Assembly (NCBI GenBank): GCA_037951105.1
Contig: JBAMJV010003343.1
Location: 186,001-250,000 of the forward strand
Reading direction: 5' to 3'
DNA from: Echinarachnius parma
Taxonomy: Eukaryota > Echinodermata > Echinoidea > Clypeasteroida > Echinarachniidae
DNA: 64,000 nt
Shown here: piece by piece, positions 12,342-23,535 of the stretch
Layout of the letters: each line of letters starts with the position of its first letter
Numbering within the stretch: position 1 is the stretch's first letter
The notes under the pieces: generated by a model
The model's database searches: none
What the model was told of the DNA's origin: nothing
The model's input: the letters and a program-made list of their open reading frames with translations, nothing else
Made by a program: the position numbers and the translations under genes

Positions 12342-12648
12342 GACTGGGGGCCAACAATAGTTCTTAACCGAATGAACCACAACAGGGGGCATACCCCCTA
12401 GAAGCTTTTGGCTGTAGCCGTTTAGAACTGTCAAGATGTATATAGGAATACAAAGTATATCTACATGTATTTTAATATAAATGTTGCAGCGGCGCACGAA
12501 ACGTCGTGATCTTTTAGATTTGTTGTTGACCATACATTGCAAGACAAACGAATATCACTATAGCGATATTATTTAAAATATTTTAATATAGTTTCAAAAT
12601 GTCAGATATAGGGACCCCCTTAGCAATGAAAAGGGTCTCATGGGTCTT

Positions 12649-12716
12649 TGTGGCTCGATGGTTGAGGACTGTTCTACCAATTCGGAGGTCTCTGGTTCGA
12701 TTCCGGCAAAGCCTAT
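12649..12716 (+). repeat. tRNA-like SINE head or tRNA pseudogene
   Basis: A-box-like TGGCTCGATGG and B-box-like GGTTCGATTCC are at normal tRNA spacing. The acceptor and T-arm stems pair only partly, so I treat it as tRNA-derived and not as a working tRNA. Confidence 0.5.
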
Positions 12717-13301
12717 TATTCTTTGTTTATTTTAAATTATTTGTTTCTGGTCAGACAGGTAAATCGAAAATGCTTGTTAAAGTTGAATGTGCGTCTTTCC
12801 ATATTTTGGGTGCAACTTTGCATTCTTGCAGTGCAACTCTGTTGTTTCAATCAAAAGTTGAATTTGTCACTGTTTATTAAAGATGAACTTGAGTTTTCGT
12901 GTTTTATTTTGAATCCATGTAAGAGTAAACTTAGTAAGGACTTCTGAATAAAAATAACTTCCCTTTAAATCCTTTCATTCTTGTGAAATTCTGATTTCAA
13001 GAGGTATTTCTTACATGGACAGGCAAGAATCTTATATCGGGCTGTAATATCTAACCGTTCCCTGCAAGAGATGGGCTAACAAAATCATGGGCGGGTTTTA
13101 CACAACGGAATTTAAATTTCCACTCAGGAAACATACAGAAGGCCTCTCACATCGCTCTACCGCAGCAAAACATGCGAGACAGTGGGAACTCGTATGAATC
13201 GACCAGTCTAGTCAGGGCTGAACGGCAGTGTTCCTCTTCCTTACAGTCAATAATGTTTATTTCATCTTTAATGCTACTTTGATGTTCGACTAAATGACAT
13301 A
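12717..13301. other. No gene recognised
   Basis: AT-rich sequence after the tRNA-like element. It may include the body of a SINE, but no 3' tail or duplicate copy was found in the window. Confidence 0.45.
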
Positions 13302-13640
13302 ACTTAAAAGGATTGTACAGTTTGGGTAAAGCATGTATAGGGGGCAAGAAATAATTAATTTGTGAGGTAATGAAAAACTCAGTGTAATATTTGGAAGCTC
13401 ACATGTTTTAAAAGATAAAACAAAGTTTTTAAAATCAATATCGGTTCAGAAACAGCTGAAATATCAACAAATACATCCCATTTGGAGTAAATATTGGACC
13501 CAGCTTTTATTCAATGATTTAAAATATTAAAAAAACCCTACATATTTGTTAAAATATACCATTTTTGTTTGTTTTTGTGTTAATGACCTCTCTTTTCTTT
13601 TGAATGAAAACAGCCTGTTATCAGCCACCAAGCTGTTTTA
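13302..13640. mobile_element. Diverged, partial T1 MITE
   Basis: Begins TTAAAAGGATTGTACAGTTT and contains GTGAGGTAATGAAAAACTCA and ATCGGTTCAGAAACAGCTGA, which are signature T1 segments. It lacks the far terminus and is more diverged than other copies. Confidence 0.65.
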
Positions 13641-14945
13641 ATCGAATTTTGTTCAATAAACCATTTTAAAAAAATCAATAGATTACTATGGTCATTTAAG
13701 TTTTTTGGAAAATTCACTTACATTTGCATATTTATGGTAGTTTATGCAAATAAGGTCATACAATTCATATTTGTAATCATAAATCATATTTCATTCCAAG
13801 TTATATTCTTTAGACCATTTGAAAAAATAACACAACAACAAAATATGGAAGAGGCAGGTTATTCTTTATGTTTGTTGCTGTTTTGAATTGTTTATATGTA
13901 TTTCTGTAACTCATGTATTCGATAGTTTATCGTTTTATTTTATTTATTACTATGATTCAATTATTTCTATCCCCCCTCAAAAAAAAAAAAAAAAAAAATT
14001 AAATGTAAGAAACACCAACTAGCCAATGTATAGCTCTTTACGCAAATCACGAAAATGCCCGATTTTTAGCCTGACATGCAAAGAGAAAAAGGTACGTGAC
14101 ATGATAATGGTTGGTCCGATTTAAAAAAAAAGTTTATGTGTTCCCGAGCAATCAGAAAATCGCCGAGGGGTGGGGCGGGGCATAATGCCTGGTATTTTCC
14201 AAAAACTTTAAGACCGAATTATGCAATTTTAAATATTATTCGGTATTTCACCAATATTTCTTCATCTTTAAATCTGTTAAGCATTTTTAAATTGCAATTT
14301 TAGAAAAATTGACCGGTACCGAAGGTTGCAACGTTTCCTTTTTATGAGGTCTGGTTTGTTTAGGTTTAAAGGAGAATTCCGGACGAGTTAAACAAAAATA
14401 CAGTATATTGGAAATCAATCTAGGGATGTGCTTGAATATTTTCAGGATTTGACTCTCTTTGGTTGATTTCTTAGATATTTTTCTAAGTCATTAACTCTGA
14501 GGAAATAATTAAATCTACTGCACACAATCATGAGACCCTTACGTAGCACCCTCACTTTGCTCAATTTCTTGAGTAGGCTTGAATCCGGTGCCACTGCATT
14601 GTGATCACTGCATGTGTCATTCATAATAGCCGGTCATGCAGAGCCAGCACATTCAATAACCACGTTTACAGGACTTTGTGTCTATTCAAATTCCAATGAA
14701 AGCCAAACGTGTTACAATTTCGGGCAAGTATTTTCAAACGGTTCAACAATGCAGTAATGCTCAAAGGCACGGTTCAGTGGCGCATCGTGGACTAAACTAT
14801 TCATGATCGAGCATTGTATTGGTCCGATCAAAAGAACACATTCGCTGCAGTGTACATAGATAGGCGCGTAGTGAGGGTCGTACGTCTCACATTGGTGTAT
14901 TGTGGGATAGAACAAGCTCGCTCGCGAATTTGTGTCATTAGAATT
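13641..14945. other. No gene recognised; internal poly(A) tract
   Basis: A run of A at 13979-13998, preceded by AT-rich sequence, could be a retroposed 3' end. From 14000 to 14945 I see only short ORFs without recognisable motifs. Confidence 0.4.
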
Positions 14946-15209
14946 TCTGAAAATTTTTAAAAGAGGAAGCATTTAAAACAAATTTTAACGGCTGGTTCAA
15001 AATTATCGAATCATCGTGGGGCCCCACAATTATTACAAATGGCTATGTTATTGGATATTTCAGCCATTTCTGAACCGATTTTGACCACATAAAATTTATT
15101 CTGTCACTAAAATTGTATGCTCTTTCAAATTTGACACTCAGTTTTTCATTAGCTCACAAAAAAGATTATTTCTGTAGCGCCCTCTATACCAAAACTCAAC
15201 TATCCCTTA
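14946..15209. mobile_element. Half of a T1 MITE
   Basis: Matches the right half of T1 (AAGAGGAAGCATTTAAAA, ATTTCAGCCATTTCTGAACC) and ends with ACCAAAACTCAACTATCCCT and TTAAA. The left half is missing. Confidence 0.75.
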
Positions 15210-15793
15210 AATGTTGTATATTTATTGTAGGTTCAAATTTAGTTTAACGTTTTTAACTTCAAAATTTTGCTCAGCGATTGACTGTAATATCATCGTTTCG
15301 AAAAAAAAAGTAAGCATATTTGCGTTAACGTCTTTGCACCTTCAATTGCACTATTATTTTACATTTTGGGTAATATGTAATAACAGCGATCTAGTAACAT
15401 TTTCCAAAGAAAATATACCCTGTTGTATTATGTTGTACTTAAATAAAAGCATGGGACAGGTTGAGAGTTTTTGAGATCCCTTTTTTGAAAAGATATTTAC
15501 GATTTTACAATTTACAATTTTGCTATTTACTCGGCCATATAACATTCATTTAACGTAACATTATCATATATCAGATCACAAAAAAACAAACATTGTATCA
15601 ACCATTCAACACATTTTGCACCTTTTAATGTAATTGCACTTACGAAATGGTTAAAGGGATGGCACAGATCTGTTCAAACCAAATTTGTGTAACTAAAACT
15701 TGTAAGATATCATTAAAAAATGAAAGTAAATGAATAACTCAAATTGTATGGTATCAAACAGTATAAATAGCAAAGTAAGAAGGTTTTTTTCAT
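15210..15793. other. No gene recognised
   Basis: AT-rich. GAGATCCC followed by AAGATATTTACGATTTTAC around 15470-15510 resembles interior sequence of MITE family T3, but no termini are visible. Confidence 0.4.
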
Positions 15794-15898
15794 TCCAAAA
15801 TCAACGGATTGATTCGTACTCGTGCATTTAGCACCGCCATACCCATCACACCACCATCTATTAATACTATAGGCCAGTGCCACGTTCCATGTACTTAC

Positions 15899-16201
15899 CG
15901 AATCAAACGTGCCGCGGAGTGTTTGCCAGAGGTTGAAGATTGTGCTGCTCTCCTCCTCACTGTGGATGCTGACCAAATTGGCATTCTGGTTTTGACAGAA
16001 GGTATTAGCTGCTTCCCATGTCCTTATAATGCCGAAGTACCGGTAACAATACTCGCCGACCAGAAACCAGTATTCTGGGCAAGCTGTGTTTGGGCATGAA
16101 GGGCAAGGGGGGCAAATCAGCCCATCTTCTACTTCTCCGAAGACTCCAAAGACTCCGTAGTAGAGAACGATGGCCACGGCCAGTGATGGTCTCGGATTCA
16201 T
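15899..16201 (-). pseudogene. C-type lectin first exon, left palindrome copy
   Basis: The likely start is the Met of MNPRPSLAVAIVLYYG, because a hydrophobic secretion signal follows at once (about residues 6-22). A Cys-rich linker (ICPPCPSCPNTACPEY) leads into the first half of a C-type lectin-like domain: YWF.VGEYCYRY, TWEAANTFCQ, ANLVSIHSEEE, FNLWQTLRG. A GTAAGT donor (minus strand, 15898-15893) ends the exon after LRGTFDS. Reading on gives no WND-type calcium site, so that sequence is intron. I found no downstream CTLD exons in this orientation. The gene is therefore a truncated duplicate or one whose 3' exons are lost. If intact elsewhere, the product would be a secreted carbohydrate-binding or innate recognition protein. 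Confidence 0.75.
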
Positions 16202-16245
16202 GATTGAGCAACGCCTTGTCTGCTTAGAGGAACTGCTGAAAAAAA

Positions 16246-16555
16246 GGAGTGATATAGGTTTTCCCATTCATTTTCGTCATTTTGTCATTCAATTTCGTCC
16301 CGAGAAGCCAATACAAACTTCAATTTCGTCTATTGTCGACCAATTTCACAAAAAGTCCATTCAATTTAGTCGTTCGTCACGCATTTTCGTCGATTTTGAA
16401 TTGTACTGGACGAAAATGTGTGACAAATGACCAAATGGAATGGACTATTTGTGAAATTGGTCGACAATAGACGAAATTGAAGTTTGTATTGGCTTCCCGG
16501 GACGAAATTGAATGACAAAATGACGAAAATGAATGGGAAAACCTATATCACTCCT
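16246..16555. mobile_element. Inverted-repeat element at the palindrome centre
   Basis: Starts TTTTCCCATTCATTTTCGTC and ends with the reverse complement (GACGAAAATGAATGGGAAAA). The interior alternates AATTTCGTC motifs in both orientations. Its symmetry coincides with the axis of the lectin palindrome. Confidence 0.7.
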
Positions 16556-16598
16556 TTTTTTCAGCAGTTCCTCTAAGCAGACAAGGCGTTGCTCAATC

Positions 16599-16901
16599 AT
16601 GAATCCGAGACCATCACTGGCCGTGGCCATCGTTCTCTACTACGGAGTCTTTGGAGTCTTCGGAGAAGTAGAAGATGGGCTGATTTGCCCCGCTTGCCCT
16701 TCATGCCCAAACTTAGCTTGCCCAGAATACTGGTTTCGGGTCGGCGAGTATTGTTACCGGTACCACGTCATTATAAGGACATGGGAAGCAGCTAATACCT
16801 TCTGTCAAAACCAGAATGCCAATTTGGTCAGCATCCACACTGAGGAGGAGAGCAGCACAATCTTCAACCTCTGGCAAACACTCCGCGGCACGAGTGATTC
16901 G
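16599..16901 (+). pseudogene. C-type lectin first exon, right palindrome copy
   Basis: Mirror copy of the exon at 15899-16201, with the same 101-residue reading frame, signal peptide, CPxCPSCP linker and CTLD N-terminal half. It differs at roughly six residues, for example CPACPSCPNLACPEY and YRYHVIIRTW. The same GGTAAGT donor follows at 16902. After the arm ends (17005) an inverted-repeat element interrupts the sequence, and no second CTLD exon is visible before 18 kb. The two copies diverge from a shared ~400-bp central region, so any promoter between them would be bidirectional. Whether either copy is expressed cannot be told from sequence. Confidence 0.75.
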
Positions 16902-17023
16902 GTAAGTACATGGTACGTGGCACTGGCCTATAGTATTAATAGATGGTGGTGTGATGGGTATGGCGGTGCTAAATGCACGAGTACGAATCAATCCGTTGAT
17001 TTTGGATTTTTGGAATTTTGCTG

Positions 17024-17247
17024 AAAAAAAGGAGTGATATAGGTTTTCCCATTCATTTTCGTCATTTTGTCATTCAATTTCGTCCCGAGAAGCCAATACA
17101 AACTTCAATTTCGTCTATTGTCGACCAATTTCACAAAAAGTCCATTCAATTTAGTCGTTCGTCACGCATTTTCGTCGATTTTGAATTGTACGGGACGAAA
17201 TTGAATGACAAAAGTGCTAAAAATGAATGGGAATAAAAACCTATAAT
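17024..17247. mobile_element. Second copy of the TTTCGTC inverted-repeat element
   Basis: Direct repeat of the left half of the element at 16246, closed on the right by GAATGGGAATAAAAACCTATA. It abuts the outer end of the right palindrome arm. Confidence 0.7.
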
Positions 17248-17636
17248 TAAAGGTTCCCAGCCATATAATCCATATATAATACTGTCTAACATAAAACTGC
17301 GACAGAAAGGATTAATTGTTGTAAATATTTCATAAGAATCAGACAAATATAATTATGCCTATAAGAACTTTAAAGTGAACGATCCGATCGAGATTTCCCC
17401 GGTTCCAGCATATTTTAAGATTAACCTTCCATCAGTATTAAACAGCCGTGGTGATTCACTCCCATGTTGAGATTGAAAATATTTGTTACTTTTGCTTGAG
17501 TGTCAAATTATAGAGGAACACTGACGTACTTACCCGACTATACGTAGCTTCCTGCAACAAATGTTGGAAATTAAGTGAACGAGTTCAAAATATATACGTT
17601 CCCAGACCGGGTAAAATGAGTAGGGCAGGGGTTACG
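17248..17636. other. No gene recognised
   Basis: AT-rich single-copy-looking sequence with no motif that I recognise. Confidence 0.4.
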
Positions 17637-17955
17637 GACAGATAACAACTCTAATTGTAATATAAATAATTTCTGTCTACGTCTATTTTCTTTATCACCT
17701 AGTATCAACATATATTGATTAATAATCCCATGTGTCATTTTCTCATATGATACAGCGGAAATGTATTAATTACTATATTAAATCTTATCAAACATGGACA
17801 AATTTTCATCTGTAGCCATGCTATTTCTGTAACATTGCACAAACGTGTACCAGCCACCATGATAATCATTGTAAAGCAAATACAAAATCGCTTAGACAGC
17901 GTCAATTTGTTTTTATCTCCTAGTTATGAAACATTGATAATGAGTCATCCAGTAG
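17637..17955 (+). repeat. Fragment D of the locus repeat block
   Basis: Matches the 19960-20190 part of repeat copy C (ATTAATAATCCCATGTGTCA, CATATGATACAGCGGAAA, TAGCCATGCTATTT). Unlike copies A-C it has no MITE after the TTATGAAACATTGATA segment, so it approximates the pre-insertion state. Confidence 0.75.
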
Positions 17956-18014
17956 GAGCGGTTCGAGCTAAAAATGGTGTTTAAAGTTCAATGTTGTCTT
18001 CAATCAATGTTTTA

Positions 18015-19815
18015 GTTAGGCGGCTAAGGGTAACAATTGTGCACTTTTTGAAAGAAACATGAAAGTCCTACCATATAATCTTCATTATATGTGAATTATT
18101 TTCCCTCGTGGAAGTTTGCTCAATTTGACCCCAAGTGACCTTTAGAGGTCATGACCTTGTTACCGCCCTATTTTGCCGCTTTGAGGCATCATTCTTAATG
18201 CTTCTCCTATATTTCGTTTTAAATATGATTGTAGCAGTTAGCCTCGCATCCGTGGGGTGACAATGATCTGATTTAAAGATATTGGGGTCATGGGGTTAAA
18301 GGTTATGGAGCTCATTATCTATGCACAATCAATGTAATTGAAGTAAGTAAATAGTAGACGGACCTATACTTGTGTATTAGACCTGGAGACGTTCTTTAGT
18401 CTAACGTTTTTTTTATTGATTCATATTCTAGAAGGTTTAAGAAGAAATTTGAGCTTTGTTCCCACCTTTTAAAGTTAATTAGCTAATTTGCATATTTGTG
18501 TAATAAGGTCAGGGGTCATTTTCTATCTAGGAATAGTAGAATATTGATAAAAACAAGTATTCTAGGGTATTTGGGGGCAAGGATTCCATTTCTGGTGCTC
18601 GTTTATAAGTGACATACGGGAAACATCCCAAAATCCAAGATGGCTGCCTCTAATTTGCATATTTTTGAATATTATTGATTTTCAGTGGCTACAGCCCATT
18701 ATAAGCAATAATTCCAGATTATTATTTGTCAGTTATGTTCTAAGTATGTATTTAAGATATCAAAGATTAGTTGCCATCATGGCAACCTCTAGCAATGCAT
18801 ATTATTTGCATAATTAGGTATTTTATATAATTTGCATATTCCCCCAAATCAAGTATATTCTTAACCCTTCTAGAATATGAATCAATACAAAAATGTTGGA
18901 CTAAAGAACGATAAGTAAACTTTAGACACATGTGAAAAGTGAAGGGGGGGGGGGGGGGTCCCACTCCTTTGCATTTACCCCATACAATTACCCCATAAAA
19001 TAATAATATATTATATAATAATGGACAATGTGATTTTCAGGTCACTTTTAACCCATTAACATATTAAATGGGTAGTTTAGTTTTGGTAGAGAGGGCGCTG
19101 CACATCACAATTTTGTTGTGAGGTAGTGAAAAACTGAGTGTCGACTTTGAGAGAACATGCAATTTTAATGGCAGAATAAACTTTATTTGATCAAAATCGG
19201 TCCAGAAACGGCTGAAAATATCAATAAATATATGATCTTATAATTATTTGGGGCCCAAATAATAATGAATTTTTCAAACAAACAAAAATGCATACACTTT
19301 TTCAAAAATTTTCAAAAGCGTTTTTTAAATAGTTGTTGATGATCTCTCTATTTAATCATGATTTCAATAAAACATCACATGCATAATTTTGTATGAAAAA
19401 TGGTTAAAACCAATGCCTTATTAGAGAGCGCCCTCTTGTGTTTTAATGGCTCTTTTTGAATGATAATGGGCTTTTTTACTTAGTCGTTTGTAATTTTGTA
19501 TACCTTTCTAGCATGGTGGAGTTATAATTATTAGTTCATAATGTTACTGTCCAGGTTTGGTTACTAAAGTTCAGCCTTACCAAAACTGTACTACCCCTTT
19601 AAGGAAAGAATCAAGTCATGTTAGATACCCATACAATGGTGTAATAACGCACTTGGCACCCCCTTTCTTTCAAGACCCTGTCCCACCCCTCATGGTCATA
19701 ATTAGCAAACTTCCACGAGGGAAATTAAACGTCATGATAATACTATCTGTGAAAAATTCACATTTCTTTCAATTTGTGCACAATTGTTATGATTCCAGGC
19801 CCTTAGCTGCCTAAC
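18015..19815. mobile_element. 1.8-kb inverted-repeat element flanked by TA
   Basis: Left end GTTAGGCGGCTAAGGGTAAC and right end GCTGCCTAAC are inverted repeats that extend imperfectly for about 110 bp (including CCCTCGTGGAAGTTTGCT). TA lies on both flanks (18013-18014, 19816-19817). A second internal inverted pair (about 18391-18440 with 18860-18905, TTGATTCATATTCTAGAAGG) makes it largely foldback. A T1 MITE and a poly(G) tract are nested inside. No transposase ORF. Confidence 0.65.
19064..19602. mobile_element. T1 MITE nested in the 18-kb inverted-repeat element
   Basis: Starts TTAAATGGGTAGTTTAGTTT and ends CTGTACTACCCCTTTAA, with TTAA at both ends and the usual T1 interior. Confidence 0.85.
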
Positions 19816-19817
19816 TA

Positions 19818-21500
19818 TTTCGGCTATATTTTAAAATCCGAATCGTCTTCTTCAAAATTTGAGGCAAACGGATGACAGAAAATGAATGTTTAGCTCCACA
19901 AAAATATCGCGTTTCTTATTTGCATTGGAATGTAAGTACACTTTTAAATCGGGTTATCCGATCGGCTAACAACTCTAACTGTAATATGATTAAATTCTGT
20001 GTATGTCTATTTTCTTTATCACCTACTATCAAATATTGATTAATAATGCCATGTGTCATTTTCTCATATGATACAGCGGAAAGGTATTATTTACTATATT
20101 AATTCTTATCAAACATGGAAAAACGTTCATATGTAGCCATGCTATTTGTGTAACATTTTTATCTCCTTATAGTTATGAAACATTGATAGTGAGACACGCT
20201 TAAATGGGTAGTACAGTTTTGGTAAGGCTGAACTTAGTAACCAAAACCTGCACAGTAGCATTACAAACTAAAAGTTATAACTCCACCATGCTCGAAAGGT
20301 ACACAACATTACAAACGACTAGGTAAAAAGCCTGTTATCGTTCAAAAAGAGTCAATAAAACACTAGATGGCGCTCTCTAAAAAGGCATTGGTTTCAACCA
20401 GTTTACAAACAAAATTATGCATGTGATTTTTTGTTGAAATAATGATTCAATAGTGAAAAAAGCAGCACTACTTAAAAACCGCTTTTGATAATTTTTGAAA
20501 AAGTGTTAGCATTTTAATCATTTTTTAATAATCGAATCAATCTGGGCCCCAGATTTATCCCGATCGGATATATTTTAGCCGTTTCTGAACCAATTTTGAT
20601 CAATTCAAGTTTATTCTGCCATTGAAATTGCATGTTCTTCCAAATTCGACACTCAGTTTTTCATTATCTCACACAAAATTCCGTAGCTTTCCTTCTCGCA
20701 AAATATTGAGTAATAAAATGTGTTTGAAAATGGGTAACTTATTTGGGAAAATTATCCCCATCGTTCGTCAGTTTGGAATTTCGTTTATTTAACAAATGTA
20801 ATACAAGATCCGCCATACACATCAATCTGTCAATCTCTGGATTCGCAATTTTTTTGTTTTCATAGTAAAATCATAATTATCATGATTATGTTGAATAATT
20901 ATAATGTAACACTAATTTGGAGCAAATGGCTTTACAACGTGCATATCATCTTTAGACGAAATAGAATATAGAGCTGATGTAATGTTATTTTCAATGTTTA
21001 AATTGGACAAAAAATTGATTAACACATAAGACAAATCTGTAGCTGGTAAGGTTACGTCTCAGTACCTTAAAAGACCCTTGCCAATTTATTCCGGGTTTTT
21101 TTGTAGCATTTCTGGCAAAATGACCCATTTATTTCAATTTTCTAAGTAATTATGAAAAATGTGTACCTTGGGCTTCGGGGCTAGCGACATTACAATGTCT
21201 CATACATCTTATTTTTTTTTCGATTGGTATCTAGTCATGATTAATTTAATTTTAAAGGAGGATTATTCTGTTTTGGCATGGCATAATGTAATACCCATGT
21301 AAATAGGGCGGCATATAGATTTTAACCTTATACAACATGGCAAAATCATGACTCTTGATTGAGCAACCCAAGTTTGCTCGAAGTGTAACTGTTTGGTTTC
21401 GACGATTGTTGTTTCCACGTTGATTCTGTATTGGTAATATAAACTTTCTGAGATTATCACACAGAGATTAGTACAGATTGCTTAACAGCGTAATGAGAAG

Positions 21501-21501
<1 letters not shown>
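19818..21501 (+). repeat. Copy C of the locus repeat block
   Basis: Homologous to copies A and B (starts TTCGGCTATATTTTAAAATC as at 25168). It lacks a ~300-bp segment present in A and B (26050-26350) and ends at a (CA)n array. A T1 MITE begins at TTAA 20200. No coding sequence. Confidence 0.85.
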
Positions 21502-21563
<62 letters not shown>

Positions 21564-21690
21564 CGCACACACACACACACACACGCGCCCGCACACACAC
21601 ACACACGCGCCCGCACACACACACACACGCGCCCGCACACACACACGCACACAAACACGCACAGACACACACGCACACATCATCACACAC
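21502..21690. repeat. (CA)n microsatellite with CG-containing variants
   Basis: About 190 bp of CA repeat, interrupted by tandem ~26-bp variants containing CGCGCCCGCACACACA. Reading frames through it are repeat artefacts. Confidence 0.95.
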
Positions 21691-22326
21691 ACACATTTTC
21701 TTACCCGAGCATACTTGTGGGCACCCGACTTGTGGGGTACGTGCTATTACAGGCTGAAGGAGTGCTACTACCAACTGTGTTTTTTTCTTCACAAAATCTT
21801 TGCAACGAAAAAAGTCCACCTTCTGAGTGCATGGGAGGATAGGGGTGTATCTAGAAAAAAAATCCTCAAGTATCACTCAGTGGGCACAGTCTGAAGATTT
21901 TGTCCCATAGCTCTTTGAAGCTAAATTCGCCGATTTTAATAAGGCTATTCTTTAGTGGGGTCTATGATTTATTCCCCACAAGGAAAAAATACCCCACAAA
22001 TATATAATAGACCAGTTCGTAGGTAGCATATGGGACCCGGATATGGGTCGTTTGACCCCTTGACCATTGAATTCTACAATCATGGGTAGGATATAAAGCT
22101 TTTACTCTGTGCAGTCATGTTCAGAGTGGCAGATGGTTGTCATGGGATATCCTTTGTTACTTTCATGAGAACAATTGATCAACCTACGCAAAAGGAATTT
22201 CCAATCGATGTACTCAAGAATAACAAGTAAAGAACCTTATCCAGTCCTTTCAATTCGATGAATGCCGCATTGGTACGATTGACCTTTGTATTGCGCATGC
22301 GCAGATTGTAACTACGAACTGGCATA
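21691..22326. other. No gene recognised
   Basis: Sequence between two CA arrays, without recognisable coding or repeat signals. Confidence 0.4.
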
Positions 22327-22363
22327 ACACACACACACACATACACACACACACACACACACG

Positions 22364-22413
<50 letters not shown>

Positions 22414-22465
22414 CACACACACACAAACACACACACACATACATACACACACACACACACACACA
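22327..22465. repeat. Second (CA)n microsatellite
   Basis: About 140 bp of CA repeats with ATAC and GCAC interruptions. It is followed at 22466 by CAGTGACGTAGCGTGGTC, a relic of the element type seen complete at 54508-54703. Confidence 0.95.
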
Positions 22466-22547
22466 GTGACGTAGCGTGGTCGGACTAATTAGGAAAGGCA
22501 GATGAATTATTTTTTGGGGGAGGGGGGCAAATTATTAGTAACACAAT

Positions 22548-22771
22548 GTCAGGTTCCCATTTTTGCCAATTTGTACCAAGTCAGTGCCTGATAAATCGCA
22601 CTTACTGCCCGTCATACCGTTGAACACGCGAGCAATCCGCGCGCCATTGTTAGTGTGCACTCAACCGTGTGCCAAAATAATGGGCGTGGTCGTTCGATGG
22701 TATTACGGGCAGGAAGTGCGATTAAACTGGCACTGACTTGGTAAAAATGGACAAAAAATGTGCACCTGACA
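22548..22771. mobile_element. 224-bp inverted-repeat MITE
   Basis: The arms mirror each other for more than 60 bp: GTCAGGT...ACCAAGTCAGTGCC...ATCGCACTT.CTGCCCGT at the left and its reverse complement at the right. Non-coding hairpin element. Confidence 0.8.
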
Positions 22772-23175
22772 TGGTGTCACTCACAGCGCCCTAAAGCAAA
22801 ACTACACGACCAAAATTACTGTTCCTGGTATCGGTTTTTATTGGAAAAGTCACCCTATCCGACGGACATAATCATTTTGGTACTCCGTTTTTGTTTTGTT
22901 TTGTTTGTTTTTTTTGTTGGGGGGGGGGGGGGGGGGGTGGGGGAGGCACCCTGTAAAGGGTTGCATCAATAAAAGAGACACACATCAATCCGAGAAGAGT
23001 GCGTTCATCAATAGCATCAAATCGCAGCAATCGAATAGTTTTTATTTTTAATATGAATAAAATCCCCTAGTGAGGACTGAATATCAACAAATTTGAATTT
23101 AATTGAATTATGCTTTACACCCCCCCCCCCCCCCTAATTTATATAGGGCCCATAATTCAACTACGTGCAGATTCG
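22772..23175. other. No gene recognised; poly(G) and poly(C) tracts
   Basis: Contains poly(G) at about 22919-22937 and poly(C) at about 23119-23134. No coding motif. Confidence 0.45.
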
Positions 23176-23310
23176 TTAAAGGGACTAAGTAACATTGTCA
23201 AAATCCTCAAAATACAATTGGAATTCTAGCGGTTCCCTCATATACCTTGTTGTATTCGTGGTTTCGGTTTTTCAAATTTCCGTTTCGTTAAAAAGGTATT
23301 TACGACCCAT
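23176..23310. mobile_element. Truncated T3 MITE
   Basis: Starts TTAAAGGGACTAAGTAACAT and matches the left side of the T3 copies at 41561, 55604 and 57627. It is cut by the SINE that follows. Confidence 0.75.
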
Positions 23311-23535
23311 TTGTTGGTTCGATTCCCATCCACGGCACGTGTGTCCTTCAGCAAGACACTGTATCAACATATGCTGCTCTAAACCCAGGTGTAGTAAATG
23401 GGTACTTGGCAGGAATTTATTCCTTGTAATGCTTGAGCGCCCCATCATGGTAGCTCGGCTAAAACCAAGGTTATAATGCTCCGAGCGCTTTGGGACTTCG
23501 GTGATAAAGCCCTATATACAAATTGATATTATAAT
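23311..23535 (+). mobile_element. tRNA-derived SINE
   Basis: Starts with a B-box (GGTTCGATTCCCATCC), continues with a body CAGCAAGACACTGTATCAAC and AAATGGGTACTTGGCAGG, and ends GAGCGCTTTGGGACTTCGGT with AAAGCCCTATATACAAAT. The layout and a GCGC...TATATA 3' end similar to the LINE tails here suggest a SINE mobilised by a CR1/L2-type LINE. Confidence 0.7.

Larger units (their letters stand above)
15794..17005. repeat. Large palindrome containing two head-to-head lectin exons
   Basis: Left arm about 15794-16360 is the near-identical reverse complement of right arm about 16437-17005, with a ~77-bp asymmetric centre. Each arm carries one C-type lectin 5' exon reading away from the centre, plus half of an inverted-repeat element (CCCATTCATTTTCGTC). 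Arm differences are few, so the structure is young or is kept uniform by gene conversion. Confidence 0.9.

Noticed and set aside
16902..17024. Extension of the lectin ORF (VSTWYVALAYSINRWWCDG) as coding
   Set aside because: It follows a strong GGTAAGT donor, lacks the conserved CTLD second half and ends in an inserted element; probably intron.
21457..22462. Cys/Val- or His/Thr-rich open frames over CA repeats
   Set aside because: Simple-repeat translation; the frames follow the microsatellite exactly.
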